From the NCBI GenBank assembly GCA_001898225.1, contig MKTJ01000085.1:59379-123378 (forward strand): a stretch of DNA of 64,000 nucleotides, in the 5' to 3' direction. The stretch's first letter is position 1. Every line of letters begins with the position of its first letter. The notes beneath the pieces were generated by a model. That model did not search any database. It saw nothing but the letters and a program-made list of their open reading frames with translations, and was not told the origin of the DNA. The position numbers and the translations under genes were made by a program. This document shows positions 9,283-17,400 of the stretch, one piece after another. The DNA comes from Chloroflexi bacterium 54-19 (GTDB taxonomy: Bacteria; Chloroflexota; Chloroflexia; Chloroheliales; Chloroheliaceae).

Positions 9283-11385
9283 ATGGCTAAACAACCTGTT
9301 GCCAGGGTTGAGGTCGTGCGCGAAACCCACTACGGCTTTACCTGGGATGACCCCTACCGCTGGATGGAAGACTGGCACGGCGACGAACTAAAAGAATGGG
9401 TGACCGCCCAGGGCCAGTATACCGAAGAATACCTGAATAACCTGCCCCAACGCGAAGCCTTACTCAAACGCATCAACGAGCTAAGCCAGATGGGCGGAGC
9501 CGAAATTTCGGCCATCAAGCCGGTGAAAGACCGCTTTTTCTACCTGCGGCACGAAAGCGGCGAGGGGCTGGCAAAACTGGTCGTGCGGGACGGCCTGGAC
9601 GGCACCGAAAAGGTCTTGATTGACCCCAATACGATGCAGGGTGAAGTCCATACTGCCCTCGACTGGTTCTTCCCCTCCCCGGATGGTAAGCTCGTTGCTT
9701 ATGGTCTTTCCCAGGGCGGCTCGGAAGAAAGTGTCCTGTATATTTTAGAGGTCGAGACCGGTGCAAACCGGCCTGAAACGATTAGCCGGACCCGGTTTGG
9801 CATGATTAATTGGCTGGCAGACAGCGGGGGCTTTTTCTATCGCCGCAACCCTCAAACTACGCCTGAAACTCCCGAAACCGAACGTTACCACAAAATGAAG
9901 GTCCATTTGCACCGCCTTGGTGAGGACCCGGAGAGCGACAAGGTGGTTTTAGGCTATGGCCTCAACCCGAATTTCGAACTGTCCGTTACCGATTTCCCCT
10001 ACCTGGCAACTTTCGCCAATAGCGACTGGGTGCTGGGAGTAGCCGTCCACGGCGTGCTTAATGAACTGACCATCTATGCCCTGCCTTCGCTGGCCGAACT
10101 AGATGCTCCGGAGAAAGCAGCCTGGGTCAAGCTTTGCGACATCGAGGAGGGAGTGACCGGGTACGCGGTCAAGGGCGATACCGTCTATCTTCGGACCCAT
10201 AAAGGAGCCCTTCGCTACAAGGTTATCGCCACTTCTCTGGCCCAACCCGACCTGGCAAATGCCCGGTTGGTCCTACCCCCGTCTGAGGCGGTTATCCGGG
10301 GCATCTTCGTGAGTGGGGATTACCTCCTTTCGCAAGACCTTGACGCCGGGTTGGGCAAACTGCGCCGGGTAAAGCTTAACGCGGACGGTACGACCGGGGA
10401 GCCGGAAGCAATCCAGTTACCGTTTGAAGGGACTATCCTGGAAGTGGCCGCCGAGGCTGAAAAGCCGGTCGCCTTTTTCGTAACAACCGCCTGGACCGTT
10501 TCCCAAAGGGTCTACCGGCTGGACATAGCCGAAGGTACTCCCGGTGATACCGGCTGGCTGGCCCCGGCGGCGGTGGATTTTTCCGGAGTTGAGGCCCATG
10601 AAGTCTTTGCTACCTCGAAGGACGGGGTGCAGGTCCCGCTCTCTATCATTCATAAGAAGGGGTTAAAGCTGGACGGGCGCAACCCGACTCTCTTAATGGG
10701 TTACGGCAACTACGGTCTGATTGTTTATCCCTCCGCTTTTAACCCGGTTAACCTGGCCTGGTACGAACTCGGTGGGGTTATGGCGGTTGGGCATATCCGG
10801 GGCGGCGGTGAGTACGGCAAAGAATGGCATTTGGCCGGGCAAAACCTCAACAAGCAGAAAAACGTGGACGACTTTATCGCCTGCGCCGAATACCTGGTTG
10901 AAAAAGGCTATACGTCTCAACCCTACCTGGCCGGGGAAGGTGTCAGCGGAGGTGGGATTCCGAGCGGAAATTCTCTGGTCCAGCGTCCCGACCTGTGGGC
11001 GGTGATGGTCATGAAGGTGGCCGTAACCAATTTCTTACGGTTCGAGTTTACCGAGAACGGTCCGCCCAACATCCCTGAATTTGGGACCATTACGAACGAG
11101 GAAGGGTTTTTGGCCCTTCAGCAGGCCGATTCTTATCACGAAGTCAAAAACGGAGTGAATTATCCGGCGGCTTTTATTACGACCGGCCTGAACGACCCTC
11201 GCGTAGTGGTCTGGCAGGCGACCAAGATGGCGGCCCGGCTCCAGGCGGCCAGCGCTTCCGGCAAACCCATCCTATTGCGGGTGGAGAAGCATGGCGGGCA
11301 TGGTATGGGCTCGACCCGGTTCCAGGTAAACGCCGAGTTGGCCGATAAATTGGCCTTCCTGCTCGACCAGTTCAAAAAAGACTGA
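9283..11385 (+). CDS. Prolyl oligopeptidase family serine peptidase (S9)
   Basis: Cytoplasmic serine peptidase of family S9A, cutting short peptides, classically after proline; 700 residues, the family norm. The N-terminus has the POP signature YGFTWDDPYRWMED. A seven-bladed propeller follows, then the alpha/beta hydrolase domain from about residue 440 (LMGYGNYGLIVYPS, GGVMAVGHIRGGGEYG). The nucleophile elbow reads GVSGGG, keeping the GxSxGG pattern of the family but with an otherwise unusual context (the common form is GGSNGG). The Asp lies in NDPRV and the His in KHGGHG. No signal peptide. It is followed by a strong terminator and faces the gene at 11457 tail to tail. Substrate preference cannot be read from sequence. 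Confidence 0.93.
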   Translation: MAKQPVARVEVVRETHYGFTWDDPYRWMEDWHGDELKEWVTAQGQYTEEYLNNLPQREALLKRINELSQMGGAEISAIKPVKDRFFYLRHESGEGLAKLVVRDGLDGTEKVLIDPNTMQGEVHTALDWFFPSPDGKLVAYGLSQGGSEESVLYILEVETGANRPETISRTRFGMINWLADSGGFFYRRNPQTTPETPETERYHKMKVHLHRLGEDPESDKVVLGYGLNPNFELSVTDFPYLATFANSDWVLGVAVHGVLNELTIYALPSLAELDAPEKAAWVKLCDIEEGVTGYAVKGDTVYLRTHKGALRYKVIATSLAQPDLANARLVLPPSEAVIRGIFVSGDYLLSQDLDAGLGKLRRVKLNADGTTGEPEAIQLPFEGTILEVAAEAEKPVAFFVTTAWTVSQRVYRLDIAEGTPGDTGWLAPAAVDFSGVEAHEVFATSKDGVQVPLSIIHKKGLKLDGRNPTLLMGYGNYGLIVYPSAFNPVNLAWYELGGVMAVGHIRGGGEYGKEWHLAGQNLNKQKNVDDFIACAEYLVEKGYTSQPYLAGEGVSGGGIPSGNSLVQRPDLWAVMVMKVAVTNFLRFEFTENGPPNIPEFGTITNEEGFLALQQADSYHEVKNGVNYPAAFITTGLNDPRVVVWQATKMAARLQAASASGKPILLRVEKHGGHGMGSTRFQVNAELADKLAFLLDQFKKD

Positions 11386-11394
11386 GATACTTAA

Positions 11395-11431
11395 AAGAGC
11401 TTACCCGCGAAAAACGGGTAAGCTCTTGTAA
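11395..11431. terminator. Bidirectional terminator between convergent genes
   Basis: A 13-bp perfect stem (11395-11407 with 11415-11427) has AAAA on the left and TTGT on the right. It can end both the S9 peptidase transcript and the minus-strand gene that stops at 11457. Confidence 0.8.
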
Positions 11432-11456
11432 GCATGAGAGGGATTTAAGTTAGAGG

Positions 11457-12467
11457 TTAAACGGCGGCTAATTGTTTCAGAGCCGCCCGGTAATCCGCCA
11501 CTGTTAGATTGTGAGCAAAAGGGCCGTCCGGGTTATCGAAAATCCAGACGTGCATCATCTCCTCTTTCTCTGTCACCGCCTTCGCCCCGGCAGGGCAATC
11601 GCCCTGCTGGTTTTTCAACGTGATACCACCTGCCCCGGCGCATAAATTGTCGTGGGTGTGCCAAGTCGTCAGGGGGCCACCCGGCGTCGGACCCTGCCCG
11701 ATTGGGGCTAAAAACATCGCCCCCAGCAATACCATTTTTCCACCCGGCATTTTGAAATAGACCAGGGCTTCCGGTTTGGATGGGTCCAGCAACTGGCCGT
11801 CTTTGTCGTAGGCGGCGTTATAAAAGTGGGCCGGGCCGTACTTGGCAGCGCCCTGTCCCAGGACGTAGGGCGTGATTTGTTTGTAGCCTTCCGCAACGGC
11901 GGTATCGTAATCTTCAAGCCGGGCAATCCCGCTTTTGGTGTCGCTGACCAGTTTGCCGGCGGCGGTCTGCTGGTCAGTGGTCGGCGTGATGGTCGTGCCG
12001 GGCGTGGTGGAAGTGCCGCCGTGATTGTGAGCGGAAGGGGTTGTGCTACCTGTACTAGCGCCGGAAGTAACCGTCGGAACCGGGCTCGACCCGGCCACTG
12101 CCGCGTGGTCGTGGTCTTCGTTAAACAGGCTGCCCTCGCTGTTGAGGGCCAGGATTCCCGCGCCCAGGGCCAGGGCCACCACCGCAACTGCCCCCGCGCC
12201 GTAAAAAAGGCGGGCCGGGCTTAAATCGGTGTCGGGCCGCCTTTGTAAGGCTTTACCCACCAGGAAGGCGACCGACCCCACTACAATCAGGCCGATACCG
12301 ACAACCAGCATCAGGTGGCCGGGGTTGCTCAGGGTAAAAATGCCTTCGTGGGCAGCCAGGCCAGGGTCTTGTCCGTGTAAATAGGCGTCTATCCCCAGAC
12401 CGGAAAGGGTCATCACGCACCCCAGCAGACTTACCCACATGGCGTATTTTAGAAGCCGTTTACTCAT
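11457..12467 (-). CDS. Membrane-anchored conserved protein with extracytoplasmic domain
   Basis: About 336 residues. Three hydrophobic segments lie in the first 120 residues (around KYAMWVSLLGCVMTLSGLGI, HLMLVVGIGLIVVGSVAFLV and AVAVVALALGAGILAL). They are followed by a His/Asp patch (NEDHDHAA), a Ser/Thr/Pro linker with HNHGG, and a C-terminal domain of about 150 residues. That domain has conserved-looking TWHTHDNLC, GDCPAG and MMHVWIFDNPDGPFAHN stretches; the His, Met and Cys content suggests metal binding, which is inference. I do not know a named function. AAAGGAG six bases before ATG 12467 sets the start; the frame extends to 12503. It is divergent from the ferric-reductase-like gene, so it may belong to the same redox locus. 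Confidence 0.75.
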   Translation of the reverse strand: MSKRLLKYAMWVSLLGCVMTLSGLGIDAYLHGQDPGLAAHEGIFTLSNPGHLMLVVGIGLIVVGSVAFLVGKALQRRPDTDLSPARLFYGAGAVAVVALALGAGILALNSEGSLFNEDHDHAAVAGSSPVPTVTSGASTGSTTPSAHNHGGTSTTPGTTITPTTDQQTAAGKLVSDTKSGIARLEDYDTAVAEGYKQITPYVLGQGAAKYGPAHFYNAAYDKDGQLLDPSKPEALVYFKMPGGKMVLLGAMFLAPIGQGPTPGGPLTTWHTHDNLCAGAGGITLKNQQGDCPAGAKAVTEKEEMMHVWIFDNPDGPFAHNLTVADYRAALKQLAAV

Positions 12468-12610
12468 TTTCTTCTCCTTTAACGGTTTAAACCCTGGCAT
12501 CAATACATTTCAAAACCAGCTTAACAACCACTTGTAAAGTTTTCGCAAGAAATAGTGATGGAAGTGTAAAGGAGCTCAACTCTTTATAATTATCAGAAAA
12601 TTAAGAACTT

Positions 12611-12654
12611 TCTTACAAACTCTTAACTCCTTTCTCAGAATAGAGGACTAAGAT
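12611..12654 (+). promoter_or_regulatory. Direct-repeat operator and promoter of the ferric-reductase/ApbE operon
   Basis: TCTTA at 12611, TCTTA at 12621 and TCTCA at 12633 repeat at about 11 bp. A TAAGAT -10 element begins 16 bases after the start of the last repeat (12649). Two other promoters in this locus have the same arrangement. It fits an OmpR/PhoB-family activator site. The transcript would carry a leader of about 125 bases. The rest of the 12468-12785 spacer is AT-rich with no gene. Confidence 0.6.
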
Positions 12655-12785
12655 ATGGTTGTAAAAATAAAGGGTTAAAACGAAGTTGGTTCCCGGACAC
12701 CACGGGAAACTCGGCCAAATAAAATCATCAAAAAGTAATTTGACCCGGTAGAAATAGCGAAAAATTTTCTGTTTGGGAGTTAAGA

Positions 12786-13931
12786 ATGTTAGCAACATTT
12801 AGGAAAAGTTATCCTCGTTTATCCAATCATCTCTTGATGGGGCTTGTGACACTGGCCGGTTGTATTATCGCCCTGATGATGGCGACTCCGAGTCAATCTC
12901 CCCTCGAAATGTTATCCATCGGGACCGGCTATGTGGGCCTGGTCCTGATTGCGGCCACTCTCCTAATTGGGCCTATCAACATGTTAAAAGTCCGCAAGAA
13001 CCCGGTAAATATGAATTTCCGGCGGGATGTGGGTATCTGGGCCGGGATTACATCCCTTGCTCACGTGTTGCTGGCCTTCGGGGTCGAAATTAACTGGGGC
13101 GGCACCCTTTTAGGGTTCTTTCTCAACAAAGAAGGTTCCCTGAAATTAAACCTGTTTGGCATCAGCAACTTTATCGGGCTGGCGGCGGCCCTGGTCATCA
13201 TTTTCTTGCTGGTCTTATCGAACAACTACTTTTTAAAAAAGCTAAAGGGCAAACGCTGGAAGGCTATGCAGCGGTTTAACTACCTGCTTTTTGGTGTCGC
13301 TTTCCTGCACACTTTTACCCAGCAAATCAACAACCTGCGGGGCATTCTCCTGGTAGGCGCCGTCCTGGGTGGGGTTTTGCTGGTCCTGGCCGGCCAGCTT
13401 ATCGGGTTTAACATTTACCGTAAACGGGAAGCCCTGCGCAAACCGGCTACTGCCCCCGCGACGGCGCGCCCGGTTGCAGCCCCTGCCCAGGCTGTTCGTC
13501 CGGCGAATCCTTACCTGAAAGTGTCCCAGGCCCCGCAACGCCCGGCCCCGTTTGTCTCTCCACCCCTCGCGAAAACGGGGGATTACAGCAACGGGCAAAT
13601 GGCGGCGGCTTTCGGTGTAACAGCGGTGATGGGTTTAATCGTGGGGTTCCTGGGTTTCAACCTGCTCAACAATTCGGCCAATGCTTCCAATTCCGTTACT
13701 TTTGAACGGAATGATGATAACAACCCTGCCCCGGCCTTTGCCGCCCCTAACTACGGTTCAAATTCCCAGGCTAATAACGGGTATAACAATGGCAATAACA
13801 ACTCGTCGAATGCGGTGGCAGGTTCTAACAGCAATCCTTTTAACGGTGGCTTTGGCGGTTCGCGAAGGGGCCGAGCCTCGGTAAACCAGCCTTCAGGCAA
13901 TTCCGGACCCTTTCACACCGGGGGATCCTAG
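12786..13931 (+). CDS. Ferric-reductase-like (YedZ/MsrQ-type) transmembrane protein
   Basis: Membrane haem protein of the ferric-reductase-like transmembrane superfamily, 381 residues. About six helices occupy residues 15-215. Candidate haem-ligand histidines lie in SLAHVLLAFG and VAFLHTFTQQ, on helices where YedZ/MsrQ proteins bind haem b. Unlike those proteins it has a Pro/Ala-rich linker (about 220-270), a further membrane helix (AAFGVTAVMGLIVGFLGF), and an Asn/Gly/Ser-rich tail ending in PFHTGGS. ATG 12786 follows a weak SD (GGGAGTTAAGA). apbE starts 28 bases after its stop, so the two are an operon. Electron transfer across the membrane is the expected role; donor and acceptor are unknown. 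Confidence 0.82.
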   Translation: MLATFRKSYPRLSNHLLMGLVTLAGCIIALMMATPSQSPLEMLSIGTGYVGLVLIAATLLIGPINMLKVRKNPVNMNFRRDVGIWAGITSLAHVLLAFGVEINWGGTLLGFFLNKEGSLKLNLFGISNFIGLAAALVIIFLLVLSNNYFLKKLKGKRWKAMQRFNYLLFGVAFLHTFTQQINNLRGILLVGAVLGGVLLVLAGQLIGFNIYRKREALRKPATAPATARPVAAPAQAVRPANPYLKVSQAPQRPAPFVSPPLAKTGDYSNGQMAAAFGVTAVMGLIVGFLGFNLLNNSANASNSVTFERNDDNNPAPAFAAPNYGSNSQANNGYNNGNNNSSNAVAGSNSNPFNGGFGGSRRGRASVNQPSGNSGPFHTGGS

Positions 13932-13958
13932 CAGGGGGAAGGTTTGAGGTAATTGTAT

Positions 13959-14939
13959 ATGAAAACCGAATTACCCGGCCCTGAACTTGAAGAAAACCCC
14001 GGTGTGCTGGAAGTGGCTCTGAACTTCAGGGCGATGAATACTCACGTGGAAGTGCTGGTCTACACCGGGGAAGTCGAGAAAGCGGCCAGCGTTTGCGACC
14101 AAATCCAGGACCTGTTCGAGTATAACGAAGCGGTCTTGAGCCGTTTCAAACCGGATAGCGAACTTTCCGAGCTTAACCGTACCGGCTACGCGGAAAATGC
14201 CTCGGAATTGCTTTTCCGAAATGTCGCGGCGGCCTGCGATATGCACGAATTTACCGGCGGGGTTTTTGACGCGACCCTACTTGAGGCTCTTGAAGCTGCC
14301 GGGTACAACCGGAGCTTCGAACTGATTTCCAGCCCTGGCCCACACCTGTTGACGGTTCAACCTCCGGTGGTGGCAGGGCAGTGGCAGCCCCGGAACCTGG
14401 AACGCATTACACTGGATTATGCCCGGAAAAGTATCCGACTGGCGCCGGGCGTCCGGGTGGACCTGGGCGGCATCGCCAAAGGGACCACGGTGGACCAGGC
14501 GGCGGGACTTCTCAGGCAGGCCGGGTTTAAATCTTTTATGGTCGGGGCAGGGGGTGACATGTTCCTGGAAGGATGTCCGCCCCAGGATCGGCGGGGCTGG
14601 AAAATCGTGGTGGATAATCCCCTGGATAAAGAAAATGCCCCGGTAGCCTCGCTGGTAGTGACTAACCGGGCTATTGCCACCTCGTCCCAGATGGGCCGGT
14701 CGTGGTACCTGGGGCGGGAACGCCAGCATCACCTGATAGACCCGCGCACCAACCGCCCGGCATCCAGTCCTTACGCTTCGGTGACGGTCGAAGCGCCTTC
14801 GGTCCAGGTGGCCGATGTGATGGCAAAAGTAGCTTTAATCCTGGGGCCGGACAGGTTCAAAGAGGCCGGGTTTTTTCAGAAAGCCGGGCTGGGTAGAGTT
14901 GTTTTTGTCACCCTTGAGTGTGAAGTTATTCAACTGTAA
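13959..14939 (+). CDS. apbE: FAD:protein FMN transferase (ApbE family)
   Basis: Transfers FMN from FAD to a Thr or Ser of an extracytoplasmic flavoprotein. 326 residues, usual for the family. Visible motifs are MNTHVEVLVY near the start, SRFKPDSELSELN, GGVFDATL, the core VDLGGIAKG, the VGAGGDMFLEG region, the ATSSQM stretch and HHLIDPRTNRPA. No signal peptide or lipobox is present, so it may work in the cytoplasm or be held by a partner, which is unusual for ApbE. GAGGT lies 8 bases before ATG 13959; the upstream TTG at 13953 is less likely. It is the second gene after the ferric-reductase-like protein, followed by a strong terminator. No neighbour shows the usual Dxx[ST]GAT flavinylation motif, so its target is not identified. 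Confidence 0.92.
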   Translation: MKTELPGPELEENPGVLEVALNFRAMNTHVEVLVYTGEVEKAASVCDQIQDLFEYNEAVLSRFKPDSELSELNRTGYAENASELLFRNVAAACDMHEFTGGVFDATLLEALEAAGYNRSFELISSPGPHLLTVQPPVVAGQWQPRNLERITLDYARKSIRLAPGVRVDLGGIAKGTTVDQAAGLLRQAGFKSFMVGAGGDMFLEGCPPQDRRGWKIVVDNPLDKENAPVASLVVTNRAIATSSQMGRSWYLGRERQHHLIDPRTNRPASSPYASVTVEAPSVQVADVMAKVALILGPDRFKEAGFFQKAGLGRVVFVTLECEVIQL

Positions 14940-14971
14940 ATTTTTAGAAATTAACGGTAATTTGAGGGAAG

Positions 14972-15017
14972 CAAAAGATCCTGGGTTAAACGGTGGAGGC
15001 CCAGGATCTTTTGTATT
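14972..15017 (+). terminator. Intrinsic terminator after apbE
   Basis: A 14-bp perfect stem (CAAAAGATCCTGGG at 14972-14985 with its complement at 15000-15013) runs into a T-rich tail. It closes the two-gene operon. Confidence 0.85.
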
Positions 15018-15078
15018 TTCAACACCTCTGCCTGAAGAAAAGGGTTCCTGGCCGGGTAATTTCCGAAAATAAAAAAAT

Positions 15079-15122
15079 TCTCATAATCCTCTTAATCCTT
15101 TCTTAAAGAGCGGGTTTAGGAT
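15079..15122 (+). promoter_or_regulatory. Direct-repeat operator and promoter of the DoxX-Rieske gene
   Basis: TCTCA at 15079, TCTTA at 15090 and TCTTA at 15101 are spaced exactly 11 bp apart. A TAGGAT -10 element starts at 15117, 16 bases after the start of the last repeat. This is the cleanest copy of the element shared by three promoters of the locus and has the geometry of a PhoB-type class II activator site. Confidence 0.65.
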
Positions 15123-15208
15123 AGGGATGAACTCAGGCAACAATACGCCTGGGGTACGGAGAAGTCCTTCAGGGCTTGTAGATTTTCTTTGTGAGACTGG
15201 AGATTGTT

Positions 15209-16516
15209 TTGAAACAGAACCTTCCATTAAAGAAACCAAATAACTATGCCGATACGAACAGACCGGAGATGATTAACCCGGCTCCTTCGAGGGGGTTATT
15301 TTCTTTCAACCAGGCCAATATCTTTTTACCTTTACGCTTATTTCTGGGGATTTCGTTCCTGGCCGCCGGGGTTGACAAATTGTTGGACCCCCAGTTTTTT
15401 GACTCGACCGCTGCCGGGTACATCGGGGCTCAGCTTGGTGGATTTGGCGGCCAGTCACCTATCGGTTTCATGCTGAAATCACTATCTAACCCGCCAATTG
15501 CTTCCATTGTGGGTGGGGTTGTGCTGGTAGGAGAACTGGCAATCGGGCTGGGCACCCTCGTAGGGCTTTATAGCCGGGTGGCCGCCCTGGCCGGGTTTAT
15601 CCTGAGTGTGACCCTCTGGCTATCCGCCAGTTGGAATGTTACGCCCTTCTTTTTAGGCTCGGATTTACCCTACGCCGTGGCCTGGTTGACGTTGTTCATG
15701 GCCGGCGCGCACCCGGTGTTGAGCCTGGACGCGGTCCTCAAAGAACGCGAAACCGGCCAACCGGCCAACGCCGCCTTCGTCGACTCCCCGCTTCCCTACG
15801 CCGGACCTGCCAACCCGGTTACACCTGTCTGGACCAATGACCGGCGAGGCTATGCCGCCGCCGAAGCGCACAGGCATGAAGTAGCACGCCGCCAGTTCCT
15901 GGTCATCACAGGTGGCATTATCCTGGCCGGAGGCTTTACCGGGGTAGCCTGGTTGAAGGGTCTGCACGAACAATTCGAGACGAAGTCTACCGCCGATACT
16001 CAACTAACCCTACCGCCAACCGCCGCCCCGACCACCCAGGATAGCGCTGCGGCTACTACGGCGGCAGCCACAGGTGCCGCCCCGGCCACGGCGGCTACAG
16101 GCCAACAGACTCAGGCCACGAGCCAGGCTTCCGCCGCGACGACCGCCCCGGCAGCACAACCCAAACCGACCGCAGCCCCGGCCCCAACTGCCGCTCCCGT
16201 GGTCAATGGTAAGGTTATCGCAAAGCTTTCGGATATAGCGGTGGGTAACGCCCTGGCCTTCCAGACCCCCACTACCGGGGAAAATGCCTATGTCGTCCAC
16301 GCCAAAGACGGTTCGGTCAAAGCCTTTAGCCGGACCTGTACCCACGAAGGGTGCGACGTGTCTTTCATCCAGAGCGCCCAGGTCTTTGCCTGCCCCTGTC
16401 ACGGGGCCGAGTTCGATGCCAATACCGGCGCGGTCTTGCGACGCCCGGCCCGCCAGCCTTTACCGAGTTACAAGGTAACGGTAGACGGCTCCGGTAATGT
16501 CATCTTTGTGATGTAG
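15209..16516 (+). CDS. DoxX-like membrane domain fused to a Rieske [2Fe-2S] domain
   Basis: About 435 residues with two domains. The N-terminal 180 residues are a four-helix DoxX-type domain (PLRLFLGISFLAAGVDKLLD, then three more helices ending near PYAVAWLTLFMAGAHPVLSL). An internal twin-arginine-like motif, RRQFL, precedes a fifth helix (VITGGIILAGGF). An Ala/Thr/Pro linker then leads to a Rieske domain with CTHEGC and CPCHG, which give the two Cys and two His cluster ligands. The Rieske domain should lie outside the cytoplasm. In QcrA-type Rieske proteins a Tat motif before the last helix lets the folded cluster domain be exported; the same logic fits here. GGAG lies six bases before TTG 15209; GTG 15191 is the alternative. 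Single gene, with its own operator and terminator. Confidence 0.88.
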   Translation: MKQNLPLKKPNNYADTNRPEMINPAPSRGLFSFNQANIFLPLRLFLGISFLAAGVDKLLDPQFFDSTAAGYIGAQLGGFGGQSPIGFMLKSLSNPPIASIVGGVVLVGELAIGLGTLVGLYSRVAALAGFILSVTLWLSASWNVTPFFLGSDLPYAVAWLTLFMAGAHPVLSLDAVLKERETGQPANAAFVDSPLPYAGPANPVTPVWTNDRRGYAAAEAHRHEVARRQFLVITGGIILAGGFTGVAWLKGLHEQFETKSTADTQLTLPPTAAPTTQDSAAATTAAATGAAPATAATGQQTQATSQASAATTAPAAQPKPTAAPAPTAAPVVNGKVIAKLSDIAVGNALAFQTPTTGENAYVVHAKDGSVKAFSRTCTHEGCDVSFIQSAQVFACPCHGAEFDANTGAVLRRPARQPLPSYKVTVDGSGNVIFVM

Positions 16517-16566
16517 GCTTTTCTTTTCGCAGTGAAACCCAGGCCGGGCTATTCCAGGCTAACCCT

Positions 16567-16607
16567 AACCCAGGACTCAAAATGTGAGTCCTGGGTTTTG
16601 CATTTTA
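16567..16607 (+). terminator. Intrinsic terminator after the DoxX-Rieske gene
   Basis: AACCCAGGACTCA (16567-16579) pairs with TGAGTCCTGGGTT (16585-16597) around a 5-base loop, followed by TTG and further T residues. Confidence 0.88.
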
Positions 16608-16657
16608 AAAGTTGGTTACCGGCAATTCATCAAAACAAGATTTGTATACACCTAAAT

Positions 16658-16690
16658 TTTCATCAAATTCTTATAGTTTTATGATAGAGT
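16658..16690 (+). promoter_or_regulatory. Direct-repeat operator and promoter of the two-component system
   Basis: TTTCA at 16658 and TCTTA at 16669 are 11 bp apart. TAGAGT at 16685 lies 16 bases after the start of the last repeat, as in the two other promoters. A competing -10, TATGAT, is at 16680. Only two good repeats are visible here, so this is the weakest copy. It would make the two-component system autoregulated. Confidence 0.45.
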
Positions 16691-16716
16691 TTAAATAAAA
16701 GTTTTTGGAGTATACG

Positions 16717-17400
16717 ATGCGTTTACTGGTTGTAGAGGACGAACCGAGAATTTCAAAATTTATTTGCCAGGGTCTGACCGAGGCCGGGTACGCCGTTGAC
16801 GCGACCTATGACGGCCTGGAAGCCTTTGAATACGCCCTGGCAGCAGATTACGACCTTATTATCCTGGATATAATGCTGCCCGGCCTGGACGGTTTAAGTC
16901 TCCTGAGGCGTCTGCGTAAAAACGGCATCCAGACGCCTGTCTTGCTCCTTACCGCTCGCGATAGCCTGGAGGACCGGGTGGAAGGGCTCGATACCGGCGC
17001 GGACGACTACCTGGTTAAACCGTTCGCCTTCCCGGAACTGCTTGCCAGGGTCAGGGCTTTACTCCGGCGGCCCCCTCTCCAAAATGAGAATATTTTACGG
17101 ATCAGCGACCTTGAGCTGGATAACAAAACGCGGGAAGTGCGGCGAGGCGGGCGGCTAATCGAGTTGAGCCAGCGCGAGTTCATGCTCTTGAATTACCTGA
17201 TGCGCCATCCCAACCAGGTGCTTACCCGCACCCAGATTGCCGAACATATTTGGAACTTTGATTTCGCCAGCGACTCAAATATTGTCGATGTCTATATCGG
17301 TTATTTGCGCCGCAAGATTGACCGCAATTTTACGCCCCAACTTATCCGAACCGTGCGAGGGATGGGCTACCGCATCAGCGCCGAAGCGGGAAACGAATGA
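16717..17400 (+). CDS. OmpR-family response regulator
   Basis: DNA-binding response regulator of 227 residues. The receiver domain (1-120) has the acidic pair in VVEDEP, the phosphoacceptor Asp51 in IILDIMLPGLDG, the Thr in LLLTARD, and the Lys in YLVKPF. A winged-helix Trans_reg_C domain (about 130-225) ends IRTVRGMGYRI. GGAG lies six bases before ATG 16717; the longer frame from TTG 16705 would bury that SD. The stop overlaps the kinase start by four bases, so the two are co-translated. Repeats of 11 bp, as bound by this family, occur in front of this gene and in front of the two redox operons just upstream. Confidence 0.95.
   Translation: MRLLVVEDEPRISKFICQGLTEAGYAVDATYDGLEAFEYALAADYDLIILDIMLPGLDGLSLLRRLRKNGIQTPVLLLTARDSLEDRVEGLDTGADDYLVKPFAFPELLARVRALLRRPPLQNENILRISDLELDNKTREVRRGGRLIELSQREFMLLNYLMRHPNQVLTRTQIAEHIWNFDFASDSNIVDVYIGYLRRKIDRNFTPQLIRTVRGMGYRISAEAGNE

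Noticed and set aside
16680-16685. TATGAT as the -10 of the two-component operon
   Set aside because: It has a better consensus match but lies 11, not 16, bases from the last repeat. TAGAGT at 16685 keeps the spacing of the other two promoters. Both remain possible; I used the shared geometry.
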